64,000 bases of DNA, taken from assembly GCA_035048485.1 (NCBI GenBank), contig CM068585.1, positions 799,001-863,000 of the forward strand, written 5' to 3'. Shown here one piece after another: positions 24,401-36,400 of this stretch. Under the pieces are notes generated by a model that saw only the letters and a program-made list of their open reading frames with translations, did no database searches and was not told the origin of the DNA. The stretch's first letter is position 1. Each line of letters opens with the position of its first letter. Position numbers and translations under genes: made by a program. The stretch comes from Pteria penguin (lineage: Eukaryota; Mollusca; Bivalvia; Pterioida; Pteriidae).

Positions 24401-27400
24401 ATGACTTCACTCGTTCACTTTGTAAACATTTTCCATTTCTTAAATTTTGGCAGAATTGCAAAGCAGTTCTGATCTTTAGATTAATTAATTTTTCTGTCTG
24501 TCTTTCTATTAGTATTCTTTATACTAAGTTTCTGATTGAAGCAAAATTTCAGAACATTAAAGGGTCGTAGACTTCATACTTTTTGTGTGAGAATTTTAAT
24601 ATGCACTTCTGATTTCATATGAAACTAGTTCAGTATGACCACCCTTTCATGGTTCAGTGATTTTCTCAAACTTTCGGAATAGATATGATTCCATGTTCTT
24701 CCGTAGTCTAGACTTAGAATCCAGACATACTGTTTTTATCACTTCCTTCTTTATTACAAAAGCCGGCGTGACCTAGTGGTATCGCGCTGGGGTTTGAGTC
24801 CTGCTCTGGTCATGCCGGTGTCCTGTCTTTAGGATGAGACAGTAAAAACTGAGGTCGGGTGTCATGGTATGCATGGTACGTTAAAGATTCCTCAATGCTG
24901 CGGGTGGGTCCGTTGCAAAGGTCAAAATTTGTATGCCCCGCATCAGGCAGATGCTGTCACCATACACCATATACATGAAATATTTGTGGTGTGACGTTAA
25001 ACAAGAAGCAATCAATCAATCAATCTTAATTACAAATTTTGAAGACATTGACATTTCTGGACCAACTATTTTTAATAACTTATTTACTTGTATCCGTATC
25101 ATGCTTGCCATTCCATATATCAAAATTACAAGTTTACACAACATAAGGAATTGTGGCCATAACATTCATATAGGGCCAGAGCTTGCGGCTAATTTACTTG
25201 CAGATATTGACTGCTCTAAACTTATTCATGATATGTAATAAAACTTGACAGCTGTCTCCTACGGACGAGAAGGTGAAAGAGTATCATCAGAAAGAAGTGG
25301 ATGAAGCCAAAGCATATGCAAGAAAACTGAATGTCGTAAGCCTAGCTGATAAAACAGAAGATCCTAAAGATGTAGAGAATGTCAAAGTAGACCTAGTAAG
25401 TAGACACTTGGACGACTACTTCATTAAGAATAGGAGTAAGAATATTGCGATGAATTTTTATGTAGTAATATTTCATTTTTATTTTGAGTGTAGAAGTTTT
25501 GAACTACATACATTAAATATAGGGAATTATTTTCATTGTGTCATTTGGAGTATTAGATAAATTATACATGTAAGTGGATTAAGCATTAGTTAAGCATGCA
25601 CTATACATGTACAGATGTTTCAAAGAACATTTTAGATCTATTGAGCTAATAACCCAAAGCAACCAGCACTAGAGGATGATTTATGAGTTGTTGACTGTAA
25701 AACATGTAATTAGTTTATTATTTAGGTAAGCTTATATAAAGATTATGCCGATATGTTGATTTATTTTACAGTATATGACAAATCAGAAGATCGGTTTATG
25801 TGAGGCATTGTTAAATTTGGGAGCTTGGACCAATGCAAAGGAGATACTTGATAGATTGCCAGAGTTCTTTGCTGTTGTCCATAAACCTATAGCTTCAGCC
25901 ATGTGTACCTTAGTTCATTACTTAATTGATCCTCTGTACAGAGAGTAAGTAATTGTTTGAAGGTCAGGAGGTGGCAGTAAAAATTTTGGTTATTTTAAAT
26001 TGGTGTTTTGTTAATAGCTTTAATTTTTACTAAATGTGGAAAAAAAGAACTATTGAGACAAATAAATGTGCATGAAAAGAGAAGACTGTGTTATATAATG
26101 ACTTAGCAGAAAAAACAATCTTCACAGTTGGTTACTACGTATGCAGAGAATTCGAAGTATACATGCTACAGCAGTTTTGTTAGTCAACAAGTAGTCTGAC
26201 ATCGTGAATCTGTATTGAATATTTATGTATGTACAGACTTGCATTTTTCCTATCTTTCTAGGAATACTTTTGTTCCAAAAAAAATTCTGAAAGGGAAATT
26301 ATCAAATCGACACAAGTTTGATGGTGGAATACATAAAGTGCGTACTTATAAAGATTTACATTGTGAGGTGTTACCTATAATGAGATACCTGGGGCCCTAC
26401 ACTGCCTGTGATACAATCCTGCTGGTCAAAATAATACGACTTGGAAAATCCTTCATGAGCAAGGTAAGTTTTACCACTAATGAGATACCTTGGGCCCTAT
26501 ACTGCCTGTGATACAATCTTGCTGGTCAAAAGGCTACAACTTGGAAAATCCTTCAAGAACAATTTAAGTTTTACCAATAATGATATACCTGGGGCCCCAC
26601 ACTGCCTTTGTTACTATCCTACTGGTCAAAATAATACCATAGAGGAAGTACCTGAGGAGAAAGGTATAAGCATTATTTTACTTGTTTGGAATAAGTTTAT
26701 ACATGGTAGAAGGGTTTATGATGGGAAGGTATTTTTCATGATCTGAGTTCCTTTCTCTCAGTTCAGAGTTTAGGATGTAGGCATGGTCACAGAATGCCTT
26801 TGATAGAATATAATTTGAATATTTAATGAAAAGAAATTTATTTGTTTGAATCATACATAATGATTAATGTTTAAGCAAGCATGAAATAGAAAAAGTATAA
26901 TAATCTAGCATGTTATAGATTTCTGTTTTGATTAAACATTCATGGTAGGTGTGGCTAGTTGAACAGGAGATGTTAATCCTCACAAGCTCCTGTGTCTCTG
27001 ATGATCTGAGATCCATCAATGTCCCTGGCATAGAGATCCATCAATGTCCCTGGCATATAGCGTAGTCCTATAGTATCCCTGATAATCTGAGATCCATCAA
27101 TGTCCCTGGCACTTAGCATAGTTCTATAGTATCCCTGATGATCTGAGATCCATCAGTGTCCCTGGCATACAGATCCATCAATGTCCCTGGCATATAGCAT
27201 AGTCCTATATTATTCCTGATGATCTGAGATCCATCAATGTCCCTGGCATAGAGATCCATCAATGTCCCTGGCATATAGCATAGTTCTATAGTATTCCTAA
27301 TGATCTGAGATCCATTAGTGTCCCTGGCATATAGCATAGTCGTATAGTATCTGATCTGAGATCCATCAGTGTCCCTGGCATATAGCATAGTCCTATAGTA

Positions 27401-30400
27401 TCCCTGCTGATCTGAGATCCATCAATGCCCCTGGCATATAGCATAGTCCTATAGTATCCCTGATGATCTGAGATCCATCAATGTCCCTGGCATAGAGATC
27501 CATCAATGTCCCTGGCATATAGCATAGTTCTATAGTATTCCTAATGATCTGAGATCCATCAATGTCCCTGGCATAGAGATCCATCAATGTCCCTGGCATA
27601 TAGCATAGTTCTATAGTATTCCTAATGATCTGAGATCCATTAGTGTCCCTGGCATATAGCATAGTCGTATAGTATCTGATCTGAGATCCATCAGTGTCCC
27701 TGGCATATAGCATAGTCCTATAGTATCCCTGCTGATCTGAGATCCATCAATGCCCCTGGCATATAGCATAGTCCTATAGTATCCCTGATGATCTGAGATC
27801 CATCAATGTCCCTGGCATAGAGATCCATCAATGTCCCTGGCATATAGCATAGTTCTATAGTATTCCTAATGATCTGAGATCCATTAGTGTCCCTGGCATA
27901 TAGCATAGTCCTATAGTATCCCTGATGATCTGAGATCCATCAGTGCTTCTGGTACTTACCATTGTCATATAGCATCTATTTATGTAAAATATTGAATCAT
28001 ATTCACTTTTTCGACCACTTTGATTTTATATCGGCGCTTCAAATATCTATATATTATTAGAATTCCAATCATTCAGCCATGAGCATGGCTGAAGAGACAT
28101 AAGTTATCAAAATGCACATTTGGTGCATAAAATGATACCGTATGTATGTTCTAATATTTATTTATTCAAACATTTTAAATATAATCATAATAAATGCATA
28201 ATAATTGCTACTTAATCAGGTACTACTATAAAGTTTTATGTAATATTACTGACTATATTTCTCTCTAGAGACATAATGGAGGGATCAGTGCTGAAGATGA
28301 AGTGGCATACTATGGTATATTGAACATGTTAGATGAGGTATTGCTGCCCAGTATGGCTTTGTTGCCATGTAATTGCTGTATATCAGAAGATCTTTGGGGC
28401 CTTCTTAAAATGTTTCCATATGAAATCAGGTCAGTAAATAATGTCTTATTTGTATAATCATATCGCAAAATTTCACAGATATGACCAAATAGTAGTTTGC
28501 CGGGCATTGGGTCCCTTACATCATGTGAATTTGAAATTCATGTTAAGAAGAGGAGATTACTCTATATATGCATTTAGATATGTAAGCTTTGATTAAAATT
28601 GATTTGTACATCAGGGTTTGCACAGACTATGAAAAGTGCTTGAGTTTTCACATAGTCCTTGGAAAGTGATTGAATTTACAAAAAGAAAAGAAGACCTTGA
28701 AAAGTGATTGAATTTCTGTTAAAATGTGCTTGATTTTTGAGTTGGCTTTGGTGAAGCCGCACTCATTGCAATCACTTTCTTTTCAGGGGTTATAACTTTC
28801 ACTACCGATATAGAGCTTACTACGCCGCTGAAAAATAAAGTGCCGAAAAATTACTGATGTTGTCTTAAAATTCTTGATCAGCACAATGTACCTTTAGCTC
28901 AGTTAATTTAAGCTAAACATAAACTAGTTTGAATAACTCGAAAAAGGAGTTGCAATAATGTTTTAAAATTTCGCGTAATTATATGTAGTTGTGACTACTT
29001 TACGATGTGTTTACCATCGACATGGTCGGATGTACTCGATTGTGTAATTCTCCGGACAAAGCATTTGTCTTGATCTTGTATCGCTTATTTTTATCGAGAT
29101 ATTTCAATTAAAGTTTTCCCCAACATGTTCTGGAACTTTAGTTCTTTTTCACATATATGACAAATTTAAAGATCAATCTTCCTGCATTTCCTCTGATAAT
29201 GAAAATGCAATATAAATATTTAGGTAAATGTTGTATGTTTCTATTTTTATATCTTTTTATAAATGATGTTAAAACATTATGAGAATCGTGAATAAGATGG
29301 TTATTTAATGTCCCACTTGAAGGAATGTCGTTCCTTGGCTCAGCTTCGACTCGTGACAACAATGCAGTAAAACTTGTTGCCGTGAAGTTGTCCATTGCAC
29401 GTTCATTTCGGATACAAGCAATTGCAAACTCTTTGCTGTAAGATAGTATGAAGAGAGCAAATTTTATTAGCATTTTGTACATAGGTATAATGACGATGTA
29501 GTTGCAACAAAGACCTAATTTTTGGCCCACCCCCCACCCCCCCTCATTTTCCTGAAATCCTGAATCTGCCACTAAAATGGTAAAATGATTACATACTTAA
29601 AATCAGCAAAGCCGACTCTTAGGACTTTTGAGTCCTTTGATTTTTTTAACAGTGCTTGAATTTATTTAAAATGTCGAACTACTGTAAAATAGTACAACAT
29701 AATGTTACAAATGGAATCGGTTTGTATCACTTAAAGCATACCATAAATGTCATGGTGATTAAGATGCTTTGTTTATATCCTGTGTTAGTACTATCAATCA
29801 AGTGTTAGATGACTGCATTGGCGCAATGCTTGTGCTTCCGGTGACCGTGTTCAAGGTCATCTCATTGCGCAAGAAGTGCTTGAAAAAAGTATAACATAGA
29901 TTTTGATTTTTGAAAGAAAAGATATATTTTGACAGGTATCGTCTCTATGGAAACTGGAAAAATGATACATACAGTCATCATCCGAAACTCATTAAAATCA
30001 GAGCAGATTGTCTGGAGAGAGCTCGATATCTTATGAAGTAAGATCTTAGAATTAAATTGTCAAGACAGATAGAAGTGCTTTACTCTACAAAATGTTAAAT
30101 GTACTCTCAGATGAAGACATTAGCCCAAGTTTCATAAAACATTCTGTAATATAGAATGCTTTCCTCTAAGAGAATCATAGCATTTGTATGTTCAAAAGTG
30201 AAAAATTTCACCAGAGAGCAAAGTTGTTTATCAAAATTCTGTATTTATATTGTATTAAGCAGATGCAAATATGAATTTATACATTCAAATCACATGCTGC
30301 ATTGTGGAAAGGACCCAGTGTGGATCAGTGGATGAGGTTCTCAGCTTGTGATCTAAAGGTCTCTGGTTCAACTGGGTGTACTTTTGGATGAGAGGGTGAA

Positions 30401-33400
30401 AACTGAGGTCCCATTTCACAGTAGGGGTGGCATGTAAAAGATCCCTCACTCCTTCAGGTTGGTGCATTGCAAAGGTATAAATTTCTCTGCAGTGCATCAG
30501 GCAGATGCCATCACTATATATGTGAAGTAATCATGGAGTGATGTAAAACAATAATCAGTCGATCAAAGCATCCTGAGTTTTTGATTGTCAGGAAGTTTAA
30601 TTGGGCATGGCATACTCACTGTAGAATGCGTAATGAGAAAAGTTGTGTATTAATTATAGGAGATTATCCAAGGAGAATGTGAAACCATCAGGACGTCAGC
30701 TTGGCAAACTCAGTCATAGCAACCCTGCAGTCCTCTTTGAATATGTAAGTATTCAATAATACCTATAGGTGTTTGACAGTATTTCTCTGTCTCCTACCTA
30801 GGTGTCCTGTTTTGAACACACAAATTGCTACATTTTTGAAGTGATATTTCATGACAATTGAAAGCCACATGCTGCCATCAAGGTGAGCAATGTAACCTAT
30901 TGATTACCCTATGTGCCACATGCTGCCGTCGAGGTGAGCAATGTAACCCATTGATTACCCTATGTGCCGCATGCTGCCGTTGAGGTGAGCTATGTAACCC
31001 ATTGATTACCCTATGTGCCGCATGCTGCCGTTGAGGTGAGCAATGTAAGCCATTTATAACCCTATGTGCCGCATGCTGCCGTTGAGGTGAGCTATGTAAC
31101 CCATTGATTACCCTATGTGCCACATGCTGCCGTTGAGGTGAGCTATGTAACCCATTGATTACCCTATGTTTTATTACAGACTTTGTCACAGATCCAGAGA
31201 TATGACAACTTTATAGGACCTGTAGTAGATACACTTAAATACCTGACTTCTCTTTCCTATGATATACTGGCATGTATCCTTTACAATGTGTAAGTGATTT
31301 ATTTAATTTATATGCGAATAAAGCCAGCGTGGCCTGGTGGTATCGCGCTCACCTCCTGATTGGGAGGCCGACGTTTGAGTCCCGCTCTGGTCATGCCGGT
31401 GTCCTGTCTTTCGGATGAGACAGTAAAAACCGAGGCCCTGTTTTGTGGTAGGTATGGCATGTTACAGATCCTTCACTGCTTTGCGTGGGTCCGTTGCTAA
31501 GGTCAAAATTTGTATGCCCCGCATTAGGCAGATGGTGTCACTATATACATGTATGTGAAATATTCGTGGGGTGACGTAAAATGTAAAACAAAAATCAATC
31601 ATTATTTGCTAAAATATCAGAATTCTTTGGAATCAGAACCTCTAAAACACATAATTTTATTCTTTCTATTGATGAAAAGCTGTTGACTTATTGCCAGGAC
31701 GTTTGACTTTCTGAAATATTTTGAATATTGTATTTACCATTTTATATCATACTTTATAACAAGCAAAATTATAACAGCAAAAGTTTCCTGCACAACGTTT
31801 TTCAAGTATATTTTCATCTGATACACGTGGGTGATCATGCATTATAAGTACACAGAGAGACAATCATCTGACTATTCACTACACCTTAACTCCAATAAAG
31901 ATTGTATAATAGAAGCTGTAGCTAATCCAGAAAAAGACAAGATGAAGCATGATGACACCAACATCTCTCTCTGGTTACAGAGTAAGTAGTATCGAAAGAT
32001 TTACTTTCATTAGGGGCTGCTACTTTCTAATTTCGTAAGTGTGTTGATTGTGGTTAGACCTTTCCATTTGTATCATATATATATGACCACCAAGTTTGAC
32101 CTACATGAGACCTGCTTTAACATGAAATTGAGGGTTTGTATTCAATTTCGAACCATTGGAAATAGGGTTTTGATATTGCATTTGCGTTTCCTTGAGGTGA
32201 AACCTTTGATACTTTAAATTTTAGCATGCCGGGACAAAAGTCCGGAAAGCTATTGTCATATACCTGGTGTCACAGTTGTTGTTGTTGTCGTTGGCGTCTG
32301 TAGACAGAAACTGTATCCTTGGTCATAACTTGTGAACAGCAACAGATAGGGCTTCCATACTTCATATGTATTTTCCTTGTGACAAGACCCTTCATTGGGT
32401 ACCAATAATTTGGACCTTGCTACCTTGACATTGAATTTTTTGTACTTTCAAGAATTTTTGCTATTTAGAATTGGTGAGCTTTGTTGTTTTCTGACAACTC
32501 TTGTTCACCTTGTGACTGTGAACCTCAGGTTAAGATTTTGCTGCAAATAGAGTGCATACTTTTTTTCAAACACAACTTCCATTTATTTGTCTTTCAGTCT
32601 CTCCTCGTAATTCTACCTTTGATTTCAATTAAAGATACCACAAAAGAGTGTTGTTCAGTATATTGCTGTATAAAGTCTGCGGTTCTGTTCATGGTGTCAT
32701 GGCATGTTCATCAGACACTGGTGTGTGTTCAGTATATTGCTGTATAAAGTCTGCGGTTCTGTTCATGGTGTCATGGCATGTTCATCAGACACTGGTGTGT
32801 GTTCAGTATATTGCTGTATAAAGTCCTGGGTTCTGTTCATGGTGTCATGGCATGTTCATCAGACACTGGTGTGTGTTCAGTATATTGCTGTATAAAGTCT
32901 GCGGTTCTGTTCATGGTGTCATGGCATGTTCATCAGACACTGGTGTGTGTTCAGTATATTGCTGTATAAAAGTCTGCGGTTCTGTTCATGGTGTCATGGC
33001 ATGTTCATCAGACACTGGTGTGTGTTCAGTATATTGCTGTATAAAGGTCTGCGGTTCTGTTCATGGTGTCATGGCATGTTCATCAGACACTGGTGTGTGT
33101 TCAGTATATTGCTGTATAAAGTCTGCGGTTCTGTTCATGGTGTCATGGCATGTTCATCAGACACTGGTGTGTGTTCAGTATATTGCTGTATAAAGTCTGC
33201 GGTTCTGTTCATGGTGTCATGGCATGTTCATCAGACACTGGTGTGTGTTCAGTATATTGCTGTATAAAGGTCTGCGGTTCTGTTCATGGTGTCATGGCAT
33301 GTTCATCAGACACTGGTGTGTGTTCAGTATATTGCTGTATAAAGTCCTGGGTTCTGTTCATGGTGTCATGGCATGTTCATCAGACACTGGTGTGTGTTCA

Positions 33401-36400
33401 GTATATTGCTGTATAAAGGTCTGCGGTTCTGTTCATGGTGTCATGGCATGTTCATCAGACACTGGTGTGTGTTCAGTATATTGCTGTATAAAGTCTGCGG
33501 TTCTGTTCATGGTGTCATGGCATGTTCATCAGACACTGGTGTGTGTTCAGTATATTGCTGTATAAAGTCTGCGGTTCTGTTCATGGTGTCATGGCATGTT
33601 CATCAGACACTGGTGTGTGTTCAGTATATTGCTGTATAAAGTCTGCGGTTCTGTTCATGGTGTCATGGCATGTTCATCAGACACTGGTGTGTGTTCAGTA
33701 TATTGCTGTATAAAGTCTGCGGTTCTGTTCATGGTGTCATGGCATGTTCATCAGACACTGGTGTGTGTTCAGTATATTGCTGTATAAAAGTCTGCGGTTC
33801 TGTTCATGGTGTCATGGCATGTTCATCAGACACTGGTGTGTGTTTTACATATTTGGTTTTGATAGATCCAATTTTAGTGTAAATTTTTAACTGTATATAG
33901 GTTATAGAAATAAATAACAATAGCAGCCTTAAGCAAGCTGCACGAATACTGTGCATAATATTAAAAGTATATGGGAGCATTAATGGTGTTTACCGCCATG
34001 ATGTGAAGTCCAAAACTGATATGTATTTTATGCCCATTTGTTGTTGGCATTCAAGATTTTACTTTTTTTGAAGAATAACTGGCTAGTTGAGATGCCTAGC
34101 AACCTACATCATTGGTGCTAGAAGCAGGTGATACAAGAAAGCAAATTTCGAGTAATATCCCAAATCACCTCAATGTACATATAATTCATGTTTTTTAACT
34201 GGACATAAACAAATAAATGGGATTGGAGATCAGGATGCTCTGCCCTAGACTCTGTTGAATAAGATGACAAAGAATTTGTATATCTGATTTAAACTTTTGT
34301 GCTTTTTTGTCTGCCAGGTCTTGCCAACTTTGCTGGGTCTATATGTAGGAAGTATCAGGTAGAGCTAGCAGGACTGATGCAATATGTTGCTAATCAACTT
34401 AAAGCAGGAAAAAGGTACGTAAAAACATCCGTATCGATGTCCATTGATAAGTAAGTTAAGGTTGTCTAAATAGATATGGGTTAATAACCCATTTGTCTCT
34501 GCGACACATATATCATAGATTAGTGAAATTTGATACAGTGCAAGCCGCTTAATTGAATAAGCTATTTGTCAGGACTTTATTATTCAAATAAACGAATATT
34601 CAATTACACGGCGTGACGTACGAATGCAGTTTCAAAGGCCAGAAGATCGACAGATTGTGCAAGAATTGCATACGTGTATAACTTTCGCGGTATCTGTAAT
34701 GGAATCATTGTACATGTATCTATATATAGATACACTAGAGTTACCTCTCTTAGATCCTCTTTTTGTTTGCTTGAGCTACATGAAAATCAATAGACTACAT
34801 TTTCGATAATTTTGCAACTGTGTTTTTAAGTACAGTGACCAAATGTTATTACCGGTAAATATTTTCTCTTCAGTCCGGGCAGCTTAGCTCTCCAGGTTGC
34901 CATCGTTTGTTATGAAGGCATCAAGCGTCTAGCTATTAACTCCTCTGGCGACCGGACATTGTCAGTTTCGGTTGCGTCGTTGTCTGACAAGACGAAGCCA
35001 GCCTTTCGGAAGCAGTTGGCGATAGTTGTGCGCTTGACGGTGCGCCAGGCCTCACTGAGTAAGTGGACGGCATCTAGTAGGGTCAGTCTTCACGCAATGC
35101 CGTTGGCTAACAGCGTCATCTTGTCGATGACAAGCGTCATCTTGTTCGGTGATCTTGCGCACGATATGGCTTCGGCAGTTGGTAATTAATTAATCCTTTC
35201 ATCCCTACCGCTACGGCCTATTCCACATTTAACGTGTGATTTGGTCAACAACTTTTACCTGGACAGGTGTGAAACCATTTATCTCTAATTGATAGGTTGC
35301 TCGCACCGTAGTAAACAACATGACCTTGGACGTGATACGTTCAAGTTTTAACAAAGGTATGCTTGGTAGGATAATCGCGCTATTCAAATAAACGAAGTTG
35401 CTTCTTTATTCTAGTGTAATACGTGGCGGATTTTCAATAGATTTAATAGTAAACGGTTTTGGATTTCAGCATCTTATTCAATAAAACGAAATATTCAATA
35501 ATGCGACATTCAATTAAGTGGCGGGCACTGTATATCAACACTAGCATGCTTGTGTGGCATTGTATATCATAGTGAAGTGATCAACACGATAATCTCATGT
35601 TCATTTGAATGTGATTGGGCTCTGTTGATAACTGTCATGTCTTTTCCATGTGTTATTATCATATCTTCCCGTTGTGTTATTATCATTTAATACATGAACT
35701 TATAATTTTCCACTCTCCAATGGGCTGAAACAGCAGCTTCAAAAAATGATAGGACATTATATTTACATGGATGCCATCATTGGGGTAATGAAATGTTGAA
35801 GCAGAGGAAGGTGTATGTTCAGAATAGAACAGGAATTTCTGTTAAAAAAAGTTGAATTATGCAATGAGTTATTGATAGTAATGTTAACCATGGTTATCAA
35901 GATCTGCTGTTTGTAAAATGGTTGGTTGGTTGATTGGTGTTTTACGTTGCTTTCAACAGTATTTCAGTTATATCGAGACATGAAAGCAGGAGGTTACCAA
36001 CCTCTTAGACATAGTGACGCAACCCGGGAATTGACCTCGGATCGTGGGCGCCGCAAGCCAAGCGCTTAACCACTACACCACGCCTGCCCCCTGTTTGACC
36101 ATTGCATTTGATCTAATAACTTTAAATTATGACAGTGGCAGTAATCACCAAATAAGGCAATTTTGTCACAATGTTCACGTATTAAACAATTACTTTACTT
36201 TATCGAGGTAAATACAAAGGTTTAGCTCCCATTTAGAAGTAATATTCATCTTGCCCATCAAATTCAGTGAATATTACTGCTCTCTTGTATATACCATGGT
36301 AAAAGTAAATAATTGTATGGTATTATCCTTGTTTTATTGTCTTTTAAAGCTATGACTTGCTTCTGTTGCGAGAGATTGTGACAAAGATGGCAGGGATAGA

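Noticed and set aside
24933..25238. 101-codon open frame as a gene
   Set aside because: It starts inside a SINE and runs through intron 8 into the region before exon 9 with no domain.
26633..26662. Extra THOC2 exon (EEVPEEK before GTATAAG)
   Set aside because: No acceptor precedes it in a suitable phase, and exon 11 joins exon 12 in frame without it; kept only as part of the decayed third copy.
27113..27906. Minus-strand frames with repeated [10 protein letters not shown]
   Set aside because: Product of the 56/325-bp minisatellite.
29138..29572. 144-codon minus-strand frame in intron 12
   Set aside because: It begins in the agtggcagattcagg repeat end ([11 protein letters not shown]) and continues through diverged repeats.
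31274..31289. Longer exon 15 ending at the GTAAGT at 31290
   Set aside because: It shifts the frame into stops with either exon 16 acceptor and loses the conserved junction.
32481..33882. Many overlapping 60-113-codon frames
   Set aside because: They are reiterations of the 74-75-bp unit in shifting frames inside an intron.
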